Assembly: GCA_000320545.1 (NCBI GenBank)
Contig: ADNK01000566.1
Span: 1 to 64,000, forward strand
Source: Bigelowiella natans CCMP2755
Lineage: Eukaryota > Cercozoa > Chlorarachniophyceae
DNA: 64,000 bases
Direction: 5' to 3'
A model generated the notes under the pieces. The model saw nothing but the letters and a program-made list of their open reading frames with translations, was not told where the DNA came from and did not search any database. This document shows, in pieces, positions 14,458 to 26,333 of this stretch (within the stretch, counting starts at the first letter, position 1; each line of letters opens with the position of its first letter). A program made the position numbers and the translations under genes.

Positions 14458-15228
14458 TGACTCGAGCCTAGAGTGCAGTCATTAAAAAGGCCCCAGTTTT
14501 TGCGCTTTGTTTTATAGACCAGAGGACATGGAACATTTTGGCATGCGCACGTCATCCCTCCTGAATTAGTGGCCAGATATACAGCAGCACCATGCTATGA
14601 TCGAATTAGAACTTGGATATGCATCCAAGTCTGTGTGGAGGTAGTTTTAAACTTAGCCCGCGTGCAGTTCGCGATCGAGAATGCTACCTGATTGCCTGCA
14701 TATGGGCTCAATTTTGAGTGTAAACAACAAAGGAAGTCGGACAGCATACCGAACATGCTAGCATGTTACCAGCGCAAGACATGCTCATAAACACTAAATA
14801 TCATAATTATCACCTAGATGTTATATCCCAAGTCGTGTCCATGTGTAGCTAGATATGCAAGCATGCGCACAACGGCTGGACTACTCATTCGCTAGTTTTA
14901 CGCTACAATAATTAGTTGTGCAATAAGCATGCACAATTATTTGTATGATGCAGATCGTGATGAGCGAGCTTGGTGATAAATTATGTTAAATACAGCATGT
15001 GCTAGCGTGCACAAACTAATACATGCGTTACGTGGTTGCATCATTACAATGACGACTAATATAGATTTTTTAAACTAAATAAATAATACAGATTATAATA
15101 ACCGGATTGTGGTTAGCGCGATGCCTCACTAGATACACAAGGAGCTCCCGGCAGAACAACAGATTACCCCGTCGCTTGACCCACAGCTAGCGCAAAAAAG
15201 CTACAGGGCCGTGGTTTTAGTCCGCCTG
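14458..15228. other. Convergent intergenic spacer, palindrome-rich
   Basis: No gene is seen. The spacer separates the 3' ends of the HEAT-like gene and the minus-strand membrane-protein region. It is rich in GCATGC, TGCATG, GCTAGC and related self-complementary words, and has no microsatellite. Three other tail-to-tail spacers in the window have the same texture. Confidence 0.7.
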
Positions 15229-15960
15229 CTACCTATAGCTCGTCCGACTGGACCCCGCGTACACAACAGCATTACTATCGTAGATTGGACGCTTGGCGTC
15301 TGGATGATCCTCGTCCACCACAGCTGCTAGAAGGTCAGAGTCACGGCTCATCATGGCGCGGTGATGGCCACGGCGGCTTGGGGGGGCGCCGCGGGCTTGA
15401 AGCTCTCCCATCACTAGCCAGCGTGTGCACGCACCTCGTATGCACGGCAAGCATGCTGAGATGAAGTCGAGGAGGAGCTTGCGGCCCTGGTGGTACGCGA
15501 AGAAGCAGAGGCATAGGAATAGCGTGCACAGGTACGACATGAGCAGCACCCAGGAGATCGCGCGGCGGAAGTCCTTCTCGGACGTGACCTCGAGAACGAA
15601 GACGATGCTGCACAACCCAACGCGCAGCGCAAAGAGCGCGTTGAGCAGAATGGCCGTGTGGCCGTGCAGATAAGGCTTCTTCACCAAGATAACCTGCAAG
15701 CACGCAGGCTCGATTACAGCATACCGTTACCGCTACAACAACAACAACTACTACTACTACTACTACTATTACTAGTTTACCAAGAACATCGCCGTCTGCA
15801 AGAGGAGGATGAAGACGAGAGACACCACCGAACGGCTCCGGACGGCACCCACCATAATCCCTGTCAGTATCCGCACACAAATGTCCAACACCGCCACGTA
15901 TCGCTGCTCGAATTTGTACCTATAAACACAAGATATTTGTATATGTATGCATATTTATAA

Positions 15961-16001
<41 letters not shown>

Positions 16002-17688
16002 GTACGACTACACTGCTTCGTGAATGGAAAGAAACAACAAAAATGGCACGGAAGTCTTGCCAAAGCACCCTTATTATTACCATCACTAAGATAAGGTGCA
16101 AAATACGTTATCATCACCATCGTCATCATCGTCATCATTATCATCATTAGCACCATCATTAATAGCTTCATCATTTTCATCACTTACATGCGCCAAAAGT
16201 GCCCCCAAATGGCGTTTGAGCGTCCGTGGAGAAATAGATCTATGTATTCTCGGCGAGAAGGTACCTGGAAAGACGGGTGTATTAACTATAAATGAATCCA
16301 TTTGTCTCTGTATCTTCCTTCTCCTCCTTCTAACATTTGTACGATCTCTCTGCGAACGACTTATCATCATCACCATCACCGCCACCACCACCACCACCAC
16401 CACCACCACCACTAGCACCTTGAGGCACAGCTGCACTAGCAGTCCAGCGTACATGAGGAACACCAACAAAATGAAGAAACTCCTGCAGAAACAACAGTAC
16501 GACGAACTCATATTGAATGTGACAAGACGTTGCTTCAATCGCATGCTCTCATGGCATGCGCGCGCGCGCACACACACATGCACACAAACTCGCACTCACA
16601 ACACGTCGTCGACGCAGTGATAGCGGCAGTGAGTGAATGGTGGTAACATGCAAAAGCATACAAACACATTCTTAACATATATGGTTATTTCAATTATAAT
16701 ATGACCCCGCCGCGCAGCTCCCAGAGCCGAGTTCTAGCGAGTACTTGTACGAGGGATTTGAGTAGCAAAAAGACATGAAATACGTCCCTGAAAGCAGCAT
16801 CATCGTGTAAGTAAGTGTGTTGATGATGATAGAAGGATGGTGACATGGTTGTAGTAGACGAGAGAGGAAAGAGAGAGACGAGAGAGGAAGAAGAAGAAAA
16901 AGAAGAAGAAGAAGAAGAAGAGGAGAGATTTTTCCTTTTACCAAGGGAAAAACACGGGTATAGTGCGGTCAGGAGAATGATTGCCAGTCCCTTGTAAAGC
17001 AGCCACCACCTGGTTGTGAATAGGAGAAAGAGACGCACAGATAGACAGGTAGACACAGAGAGAGAGAGGGAGAGGGAGAGGGAGAGGGAGAGAGAGAGAG
17101 AGAAAATGTTAATAAGATGACTTTGAATACTAAATACGTCGTAAGCAGCAGTGCGAACACGGCCAAGATCCATCGATGTTTTTCGTATTAGATCCCAGTA
17201 TTTAAATGTATTATTATTATCTAATATGTTTCGGAGCGGGGCATATGCATACATATAATACCAGTGTATGTCTGCCTGTGCAGTTCGCATGGTGTTGACG
17301 TACGGCGACAGCACACGATTTAGCCCCCACATTCCTACGATGAAGCCCGTGTAGACGGCCGCGGCGAGGACGAAGTTCATCGCTGCGGACTGGGCAAGAT
17401 AATTAGGGTTTATACGGCTCTCGAATGCCAATCGCTCGATGCCAGTCAGCTCGGCGCTTGCGCATTATTTTCCGGGACCATCAGCAGCATAGCGAGACGA
17501 ATGAAACAAAACAAATCCATAGCATGCAGAGGAATATGATGAGGATGATGATGATGAAGAGGAGGAGGAGGAGGAAGAGGAGGAGGAGGAGGAAGAGGAT
17601 GGCAGCATGAGAGAAAGAATATGTGGTGTGGTAATCGAGGAGATTGATAAAGGAGACAAGGAAGCGGACGACGACAATGCAATGAAAC

Positions 17689-17721
<33 letters not shown>

Positions 17722-18374
17722 ATACTAAAAAATCATCATAGCAAATCAAACATTGTTCTGGTTGTTGTTGATTTTTTTTTCCTTGCCGTAGTTACGTGTT
17801 GGCATTCTCGCTAATCTGCTCAATCCCGACTGTCTCCAATGACAATCCAGTGAAAGCCGACAGTATGTGCACGCCAATAGTCCCAACAATGCCTGATCGT
17901 AGTAGAAGTAGTAGTAGTAAGGAGAGGGCTTGCTTCACAACTACGAGTAGTTCCATAGCTGAGCACTTATGATTATTATTAATATCATCCTCCTCCTCCT
18001 TCTGCTTCTTCTTCTTTTTCTTCTTCTTGTTGTTCTTGTTGTTGTTGTTGGTGTAGCAGCACCTGTTGACCAGCCCAGAATATAGTTGAACCGTAGCTGC
18101 GAATACAAGTTGGAGCTATATAGGAAATCAACCTAATGAAGATGATGATGATGATGATGGTGATGATGGTGGTGATGGTGATGATGGTGGTGATGGTGAT
18201 GAGCGTGTGAGCATTAGCGTGAAATATCTGTGCCGCCCACCCAAACCACACCAGCAGAGAAGGATAGCAAAAAGAGAAGGGGATTTCTATATACAGTATA
18301 TAAGTATATACAAATTCTTCCGCCGGGAGCGCACGTGCGTTCAATATAACTGTGCTGCTCTTAACAGACTTTTA

Positions 18375-18405
<31 letters not shown>

Positions 18406-18460
18406 TACTACTACTAATATTGCTACTACCTCCAATAGCATCACGAAGAATTGCGCGATT

Positions 18461-18532
<72 letters not shown>

Positions 18533-18605
18533 GTAAAATAAATACAACCAAATCTCAAGAATAGTACGAAATAACCAACAACAACAGCAATCCACCAATA
18601 TGCAG

Positions 18606-18702
<97 letters not shown>

Positions 18703-18760
18703 AAACTACCAAGGATGGAGGAGATCATCAGGGCGGCAGATTTTGCAGAGTACTGTTTCC
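15229..18760 (-). CDS. Multi-pass membrane protein region (C-terminal part, possibly fused to the 5-phosphatase)
   Basis: Minus-strand exons separated by SSR-filled introns encode repeated hydrophobic segments. Examples in protein order are YWWIAVVGYFVLFLRFG (about 18600-18550), KQALSLLLLLLLRSGIVGTI (about 17935), AMNFVLAAAVYTGFIVGMWG (about 17380), GLAIILLTALYPCFSLG (about 16980), VAVLDICVRILTGIMVGAV (about 15900-15840) and a last exon with three helices including ILLNALFALRVGLCSIVFVL. The protein ends in a short hydrophilic tail, SSRTSYR, before TAG at 15231-15229. About ten helices can be counted. The layout is loosely like TRP or fungal TRP-like channels, but no channel signature is certain. 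No start codon or promoter is obvious after the upstream 5-phosphatase domain, so the two may be one gene. Exon boundaries are approximate. Confidence 0.5.
15744..16000. repeat. (CTA)n and (AT)n microsatellites
   Basis: CTA run at about 15744-15770 and AT run at about 15962-15999, both in introns of the membrane-protein region. Further runs in the same region are CAC (16385-16413), GAA (16890-16922), GA (17063-17105), GGA (17560-17600), GAT (17690-17720), GAT/GGT (18134-18205) and CTA (18375-18416). Confidence 0.9.
18463..18531. repeat. (AC)n(AT)n microsatellite
   Basis: AC run of about 33 bases followed directly by an AT run of about 35 bases, in an intron of the minus-strand gene. Confidence 0.93.
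18608..18700. repeat. (CT)n(GT)n(GA)n self-complementary microsatellite
   Basis: CT run (18608-18644), short GT run (18645-18656), GA run (18657-18700). The CT and GA arms are reverse complements on one strand, so a stem of about 37 bp with a GT-rich loop is possible. Confidence 0.93.
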
Positions 18761-18839
18761 TCATTGTCGTGGTGGTGGAGGTGCGAACGATGTTGTGCTG
18801 CTGCTGCTGCTGGTGGTGGTGGTGGCGCTTATACGGATC

Positions 18840-20307
18840 TTCTAAGTGTCCCACAAAGCGAGCCCTTACCGGACGATGGTCACTAATCGTGCATTCCTCC
18901 ACGCTCTCATAGCCGCATGGAACAAACGCCTTGAGATGGCGGTTTCCAGTGCTGCTTTTTGGAGAAGAAGAGGAGGAGGACGAAGAAGCTGGCGACACCG
19001 TCCCTTCCACCTTTGCATACGATGACGACGATAACCCCGACTGACAACCTCCTATCTCACTCCCTTCCGCATCCTTGTCAGTACGGAGAGAGCGGTGATG
19101 ATGGGGATTGTTTTTGTGTTGCTCACCGTCACCTCGAATGCGGTAGAAGATGCGGTCGGTCCAACCAGGAATTCTGATGATGTTGTAACGGCATATATCA
19201 TCATTATCACCACCATCAATCTTGTAGCTGTGGTATTGTTGTTCGGAGTATTTATCACTACTGGAACTACTAAAACGTTAGATATTGGTGGATATTGGGA
19301 TTTTAAAATGATCGTACGTCGACGACACTACTGATCGATTATAGTAGAGAAGGAGGGCCAAAGACACACACACCACTCATACCTCGCAGTGCTATATTCC
19401 AGTCCTTGTGCTGCCAGCCCTTTAGCAACCATATCGTCGTCGTAAGACAAAGTTTGCCCGCTTGTCATCTGCTCTTCCTTCTTCTCGTCCATCCCCTCTA
19501 AATCTACAACATTATCACCACGACTCCCCTCCCCATTCCCCATTTTATCATCATCATCAATCACAGGTTCCGACGAGCTTTTCTTCTTCATAGGCATCTG
19601 AAGAGCCCGCTTGTAGGTCGGCGCAAATTCAATGCGGCCCGCTTCTCTTAGTCCGCCGTCCGTGAATGCCTCGTTACGCGCACGTGCAATTGTCAGCTGG
19701 TCTTTAGAAAGAAGCTCCGAGAACTTGCGTTGGGAGATGAGTTTCACGGCTCGTGAGAAGGCGGTTTTGGGAAAGTCGAGCCGATAGTTGAGGTCCCCAA
19801 GCCATATCAATAGATCGCCGTCCAGGAGTCCGCAGGCGGAGAAATTTCCATCGAAAAACCACATGTTCCTGTGTGTGGGGGGGGTCGGGGGGTTGGTGGT
19901 CATCAGCAATTTCCTCCTTCATAGGAAGAATGTTATCTCTTCCCCTCAACCCTCTCTATGTTTCTCCCTCGAAAAAAGATATTTAAATTTACCACTTCCT
20001 TTTCTTCTCGCAACCAACACTACCACTACCACGAGCACTCGCTATTTCCACTGCGGCCTCTGCATCATTTATTTATTTATGTATTAATTACTCGAGAATA
20101 TCACGATAATTCCGGTTCCTCTTTGTCACTTTTTCGAGATGAGCTGCAAGGTGGGCATTGACGAACACGAATGTGGCGTCGAAGACGCATAGGCGACATG
20201 CAACCTGTTTCATCATCATAATGATAACAACTTGGATCAGTGGAGAACAGAGATGGATGCTGTCCGAGCTACGTACGTAGGAGAAGACATCGCAATGTAC
20301 ACAAACG

Positions 20308-20346
<39 letters not shown>

Positions 20347-20553
20347 CGCAACACACACCGCGCCCTTGTTTCCGAGCCGGCCAACCCCGACACCTTGATT
20401 TATTGAGGCATTCCACAATGTAAGGCATCATATATTAGACCGTTCTTCTTCAAAACAGAATTTGGGATACAAAAAAAGAACAGTAGCAAGATATTTTCTA
20501 ATCTGGGCCTGGACATATATCGACAGTAGAGATGAGTGAGAAGGCACGTGTGC

Positions 20554-20593
<40 letters not shown>

Positions 20594-20785
20594 CCAAGGT
20601 GGTCAGTTTGGATCTCAGAGACATACGGGAACATATCAGTACGGACATAAACCAGGAGGAGAATGCCTACCAGCTGCTGAATGCATACCTTCATGTACCT
20701 TGATATATTATACGTAATAATAACAACCCCAACCTTAGAAAATGATCACACACCACACACACACACACCTCATACATAATGATAC

Positions 20786-20835
<50 letters not shown>

Positions 20836-21985
20836 GGAAGGGGGGGGGATAGAGAGTGGAAACGCGCCATACATATAAGTGTATGAAAGAGTACAATGGT
20901 CTCATCAGTATCTATAGTAACCCCGGGTTCGTCGCATCACGATTATTGTCATTCCTTCGGTTGAGGATAATCTGCTCAATCAGGTTCTCCCATGGTAACG
21001 CGGCGTGATGCGGTCGAATGGCGACATTCAAGGGATTCAAATCCACTACCTATGCACACAACACACACCAACTTTGGTGAAGAGATCCAGTATTACAACG
21101 TCTGTGTGGAAAATAAGATGTGCTTCATGATAACCACAACAATTATCAACACTTTACAATCTTATTATCAATAACAACTAACACCTCCTGGAGTCGATGA
21201 CATAGATGTCAGGCGGACTTAGCTGTCCCGTTTCGTGTCGAGAGTGACGCAGCGCATCTTCTGCTCCCCCATCGCAAGGGAATCCTGCACCCACATTCCA
21301 GGTGATGGCGCAAATGTCGAATTTCAGTAGAGTGTTTCCGCTCTGCATAGGAGAAAGGACACAATCATTGAATTGGGAATGCAAACACAGCTGCCAGATC
21401 GGAAATTCAGGGCCTTAACACTGCTCGCAAACTTATGCGGCCCCACATGTGCAGATAAAGTAAAAGTACAAACCTGCACTTCACCGGAAGGTGCTTCACC
21501 GTAAGGTGCGACGAAGCGAGAGAGTCTCCTGGTTATCAATGGCTGACGCTTTTCCATTGCAGGTTCAAATTCGTCAGACCGCTGCCAACATATCAAAACC
21601 ACGGTTTCTATTACAACCTTTTCATGAAACAATACTCTATTTTAAGTACCCCCAGATGGCGGCCTTGTACCGTTGAACCCGACGCCTTCCTTTTACCACC
21701 GCTTTGTTTAAAAGCGGCATCAAGTCAGCAGAGGAGGAGAAGAGAGAAAAAACAGAAGAACGATCTACATCCAAACAATCTATTCCCTCCGGTATTTGTC
21801 AATTAAAGGGAGGAGCGACCTGCTTGCTCTTCTCCGTAGCACCGTGACGACGAAGGGGCAGACGGAACCTGGTTGATGAGAATACAGGAATACCCGAGGC
21901 TGCTCGCTCGGCGAATCGAAGGGACTACGACGTTAATTTGCAGTCGCGACAACATTATCCCTGTGTCGCAAACCTGTAATCCCAT
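18840..21985 (-). CDS. Inositol polyphosphate 5-phosphatase catalytic domain (apparent 1-base frameshift)
   Basis: The protein should hydrolyse the 5-phosphate of inositol phosphates or phosphoinositides. The catalytic motifs occur in family order on the minus strand: FDICAITWNVGAG (about 21310), PPDIYVI (about 21205), VVDLNPLNVAI (about 21045), QLVGILLLVYVR (about 20670), VGVGRLGNKGAV (about 20390), FVFVNAHLAAH (about 20175), IWLGDLNYRLD (about 19815), FAPTYKR (about 19620), IPGWTDRIF (about 19165) and SDHRPVRARF (about 18875). A Met at 21985 is a reasonable start. The exon carrying PDIYVI continues as DSR, where the family has GLQE with the metal-binding Glu. One extra G near 21195 would restore that motif and the phase of the next exon. 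The gene is divergent from the NiCoT gene, 120 bp away. It may continue into the downstream membrane region. Confidence 0.72.
20309..20594. repeat. (AC)n and (AGT)n microsatellites
   Basis: AC run at about 20309-20345 and AGT run at about 20555-20593 in two introns of the 5-phosphatase. A GA run and a poly-G run follow at 20791-20848. Confidence 0.92.
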
Positions 21986-22105
21986 GTCGCATGTTATGTC
22001 CGCTAATAACAATAATTATTAGAGCTACAACGTAGATACTAGGTCTAATATTCGGTACAGTAACCCCTACCACCTACGGCGTGCGTGGTGCATCTATAGA
22101 GTCTC
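21986..22105. promoter_or_regulatory. Short bidirectional promoter region
   Basis: Only about 120 bases separate the putative start codons of the minus-strand 5-phosphatase and the plus-strand NiCoT gene, so both promoters must lie here or overlap the 5' ends. No clear TATA box is seen. Confidence 0.5.
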
Positions 22106-23786
22106 ATGCAGGCCGGAGAATCATCCTGTATCCCCCTTCTTGGCACCCTCTCCGACGAGGCGGGGGAGAAGAAGATGAAGAAGGGTCTGTTCTTATTGCG
22201 GTCTACGGTGATGTTTGTAATTCTTGCCCTCATCAATTTGGGATTGCTTCTCCTGGCTGCAGCGTACTCCACTTTCGAGGGCCGGTAGATAAGTTTTCGC
22301 CTACCTTAGAATGTAGATGCCTGCCAAACTCACAGAATTATCAAATCAGGCAAGAATTCTTCTCTCTCGCATTGCTGGCTTGGACCTTTGGTCTGAGGCA
22401 TGCAGTTGACGCCGACCACATCGCTGCCATAGATAATGTGACACGCAAGCTTGTCGGCCAGGTTAGAATCCCTTGTTTTAGTCGTGTATACGAATGTAAT
22501 ATCTTCTGGTCATTTTCAAAACTGTTATGGCGTAACAGGGCCAGATTCCCGTTTCAGTTGGACTTATGTTTGGAATTGGTGAGCCAACATTAAATTATAC
22601 TGACTTCATTCTTAGCAGATTTTTTGTTATCAGGGCACTCTTTTATGGTTCTAGTGATATCCTGTATCACAATTGTATCTGCTGCAACACTTCGAGGGAT
22701 GGAGGGTCCTCTCGCCGGTAGCAAATCATTCATTCGATCGTCTTCATAGCACTGAACCACTCTTCTTTCGACTCAGACTTCGGACGGCTTATCGGAACAT
22801 TATTCTCAGCCATTGTCCTGCTAGTGTTGGGAATTCTAAATGTGATATTATTTTTATCACTCCTAATGGAGGACAAAAATGCCCAGCCAGGATCGGGAAA
22901 CAGTAATGGCAGCATGGATGGTGGTTGCTTCACCAGGTGTCTCTCAGGAGCCTTTCGGTTAGTGGATAGCCCTTGGAAGATGTTTTTCTTGGGACTGGTG
23001 TTCAGTTTGAGTTTCGATACCTCTACCGAAGTTGCTCTCCTTGTATTGATCGCGGAAAAGCCGATCGTGAGTGGCAAGACTTCTTCATCTGCCGAGGCAG
23101 CCAAAGGTTTTGGTGATAAATTCAATATCTCATGTACAATATGATACCGATTTTACTATAACGATAGACGTACAGTGGATGATAACTACGAGGTTTCCTT
23201 TAATTATCTCAGAAAATGGCTCTGTAGGCGGATGGCAAGTTGCAATGGCCATGGTCTTGCCGCTCCTTTTTGCTGCTGGAATGACAATAATTGATGCAGC
23301 CGATGGAGTTGGCATGGCCTGGGCCTACGCGTATGGTCAAGAACGCAGCCATCAGCGTCGAATGTACAATCTTATCATCACAGGAGTATCCGCCTTCGTA
23401 GCTTTGGGACTGGGGGTGCTGGAGGTATTGCAGGTCATCGCTGAACGTATGGATTGGCATGGTGGGATTTTCTGGGAAACGGTGGAGTCACTCGACCCAG
23501 GAGCTATGGTAAAAACTGCTGAAGATTGAGGATTGTTTTTACGTTTCAATGTCGCCCTGAAAATCTAAATGATATTGAATATTAGGGTTACGCCGTACTT
23601 GCGATGTTCGGTATTCTGATATTCACTGCTGTAATCTACGAGACCTTTACACACTACTCCGGGGTCCGGAAAACGACACTTGATGAGGAAGTATCACCCA
23701 CCACAGCAGATTACCAGAGCCTCGAAGATCATACCCCCGATGCTATCATTGAATCGTCAGAAAAGAAATATAAAGATCGTGTCTAG
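22106..23786 (+). CDS. NiCoT-family nickel/cobalt transporter
   Basis: Integral membrane permease for Ni2+ or Co2+. Seven exons (22106-22284, 22350-22461, 22539-22578, 22634-22717, 22777-23112, 23213-23508, 23586-23786) join with consistent phases into 415 residues, a usual length for the family. Exon 1 carries a first TM (VMFVILALINLGLLLLAAAY). Exon 2 has the family signature RHAVDADHIAAIDNVTRK, containing the HX4DH metal motif. Exon 3 gives PVSVGLMFGIGHS across the junction. Exon 5 has VFSLSFDTSTEVALL and exon 6 LLFAAGMTIIDAADG, both diagnostic. A hydrophilic loop near residue 200 and a charged C-terminal tail follow the usual plan. About eight TMs are expected. Metal preference cannot be read from the sequence. 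Eukaryotic members are known in fungi and some algae. Confidence 0.93.
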
Positions 23787-24536
23787 AAAAGAAGATAGGG
23801 GGATGCAAAGCAGACGTTATTTGATGCGATCAACCCCGCTAGCCATCATTATAATCTTTAGTTGTCATTCAGCATGATACTATCTATGTGATGAGATGTG
23901 ATGCACAACTAGCTAGCTAGACAACTAAGCATCATGTGCTTCTTCATGAAGCATTATGGCTAGCAGATAGCACTGCAGTCCACAACAGCACAGCTGCATG
24001 CGTGTTGCATGTCGCACCGCACTAGCGCACCGCCACTAGCTGTAGCACATCGATCGATCACGAGCCGCTCCGTCTAGCTAGCCGTGCATGCATGATGACA
24101 CGATGTGTCTGGCTAGCTAGCTAGCTAGCTAGCTAGGTGTGTTGCAGGCACACATGAACAGCTGCCATGACGGCTCTGGATCGGAATGGTCATGCATGGT
24201 AGTGTTTGCTTCTGGCACACCAGCGCTTTGTTCCACCGCGTAGCAAGCTTATAAGCTGTAGATGCGATCGCGTGGCGCATGCAAAGCTAGAAAGGCTTGT
24301 GGCAAGCTAGTGGTGAGCTAAACACAGTGAGAATGCATAAATGTTCATCTCGAATAGCAGCAGTATTTTATTCTAATGAGTATCGCCACATGCACTTGCA
24401 GTTTCTACCGAATTCCCGCTGCTGATTGTGAGATGTAGCATGCATCCTAATGATACATCTGTAGCCCTCAATTGATAAAGTCACAACAACTACTCATGTC
24501 GCCACAAAATCGAGCTTCGCCCTATTTATCATCAAC
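23787..24536. other. Convergent intergenic spacer, palindrome-rich
   Basis: Spacer between the NiCoT and PsbX 3' ends. It holds many TGCATG, GCATGC and GCTAGC words and a (GCTA)n tract at 24112-24137. No open frame of interest is seen. Confidence 0.7.
24112..24137. repeat. (GCTA)n self-complementary tetranucleotide run
   Basis: About 26 bases of GCTA repeat. Each unit pairs with itself, so the tract can fold on either strand. Confidence 0.9.
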
Positions 24537-25293
24537 TTATTGACGATCAATTTGGTCGAACTTAGCAACAGTGGAGAGAGCTCCGAAGATTCCGAGAACA
24601 ACTCCACCTCCAGCAAGAAGGGAAAGGAAGTAGCGCTTGAGGGAAGGTGTAACCTCAGCAGTCTGCTGCACAAGCTGAGGAGCCTGAGCCTAATAAACGT
24701 CATCAGAATGAGGGAAAACTCAGTTGGATTGTTTCATGTCGACTGTCAAAAAGAGTTCCAGCGCACCTGGAAGTCGTAGTTCTGGTTCATAACATACTCA
24801 CGTGCCATCTGTGGGCGCTGGAATTCCTGAGCTTGGACAGGAGCATTCTGCATACCCATCATGCTAAGACCACCAACCGCAGCAGCCATACCAGCGTTTT
24901 TCTGCCAAATTCATTTCATTAGTTTCTTCTTTAAAGCCGCAAACATTTTCTATGTTTGTGAAAGATTTCGTTTCCATCTCTTAATTCTTCTTCTTTTAGC
25001 CGCTCCATTTTCTTTAATTGTGTGAAAATTTGTTTGCGTTTCTTAATTCAAATATATTTAAGTAGTATTTTTCTGGAAAAGTGCAGAATCCCCATTTTAC
25101 TACACTGAATATCGTCTCGCATGCGTGGTTCGTTTGAACATTCTCTGTCTATTACCGCGAAAGTTGCAGGACGGATCTGGGTCCTAGCACGCACAGGGGC
25201 GCCTAGGGTATTGGTGCGGGTTGCTGCCATAACGAGGCATACAACGAGAACAGCGTTTAGCGCGACAGAAAGGTACAGAGCAACAGACTTCAT
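24537..25293 (-). CDS. psbX: Photosystem II subunit PsbX precursor, nuclear encoded
   Basis: Small one-helix subunit of photosystem II in the thylakoid membrane. Three exons (25293-25156, 24901-24767, 24689-24537) join in phase 0 to 141 residues. Residues 1-23 (MKSVALYLSVALNAVLVVCL...) form an ER-type signal peptide. A basic transit-like stretch follows (RTNTLGAPVRARTQ). Exon 2 has a second hydrophobic segment ending in an AxA-like site (GMQNAPVQA), as expected for a thylakoid-transfer signal. The mature end contains TPSLKRYFLSLLAGGGVVL and AKFDQIDRQ, matching the plant/green PsbX pattern of TPSLKNF..S...GG followed by a helix and NFDPVKR. The three-part targeting signal implies a plastid inside the endomembrane system. 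The neighbour upstream is divergent. Confidence 0.87.
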
Positions 25294-26333
25294 TGTATAA
25301 GAGGGGGGAGCGTTTGAGGAGTGTAAGTTCGCAGTCGAACCGATTTCAACCATACACCTGCCAAAACACTTGATTATGTAGGAAATATACAATGTAATTT
25401 TAAATAACGACAGAGTATTTTTTATAATGTAGGTAAAATTCTGCGATGTACGTGGGTACGTGATTTCCCTCACAGAAAGCACTTAGTTTGAAATCCTCAC
25501 AAACCCCCGAGCCCAAAGAGCCCAGACTGAACTGCCAGTGACGGAATCCCCTCATTATGTTTATTTTATAGTCCTAATTAATTAGAAAGACAACATATTT
25601 ATTGTGTCTTAGAATTTAAATATTATCCCAACAAAGCGGTCCTTTCAAGGCACAAGAGACGTTCTGCCTCTTGTGAATCGTCTAAGTCATGAAGTGAAAT
25701 TGACTACGTTTTGAACATAAATGCCTGCATTTCAGTCGGAAAAGGAGGAATTCCTTCTGGTATTCAATCTTTTTAATTCTAAAAGAGCTAGGGGGTTTAC
25801 ATGTGAGGATGGGAGCGATTACTGCACAGGAGGCACAAAACCAGTCGAATTATATCAAAAACAGCTTTACATTTGAGTCGCAGCAGATAAAAGTCAAATA
25901 TTTATTTTTCATTTTTGTGAAGGCCAGAATTTCCTTCGGTTCTTAGAAGAAGTCTTGAAGTTCAATGTTCTCAATGACGCTTTGAGAAATGACTTTTCCA
26001 AGATGCCTGCTATTTTCTCTGAGCGTCCCTGAAATGCCAGGAGAGAACTTTGTTTTAGATTTCGTGGGTTCCTGAAGGACGATTGGCAAGAGAGACAAGG
26101 AAGTATGCACTTTTTCGTCTAGATTCGTACCTAAACATTGTGGAAGATGCGACTTCCCTCCATAAAATTTAGACTTTCCTAAAGTCGAGTGTCGCTGTAT
26201 CGATAAAAATTGGAAAGGCAAAAGCTTATTTTTATGTGATCAATATCCTTGTCTTAAAGGTAAATTACAATTGTCCATAATCTGCATCTGCCTCATACAT
26301 CCTGCATATGAATCTTAACTAAATCGGGTCGGA
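25294..26333. other. Divergent intergenic region between psbX and the GNAT-HMG gene
   Basis: About 1 kb with both promoters presumed inside. It is AT-rich and has no microsatellite. A 92-codon minus-strand open frame at 25943-26221 (starting MPFQFLSIQRHSTLGKSKF) is unsupported by homology or splice context. Nothing else is recognised. Confidence 0.5.

Noticed and set aside
20791-20848. G-rich run as a telomere-type repeat
   Set aside because: It is a GA run followed by homopolymer G, with no TTAGGG-type periodicity.
25943-26221. 92-codon minus-strand open frame in the psbX/GNAT spacer
   Set aside because: No family, no splice context and no codon pattern distinguish it from chance in AT-rich DNA. 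It is noted in the spacer entry only.
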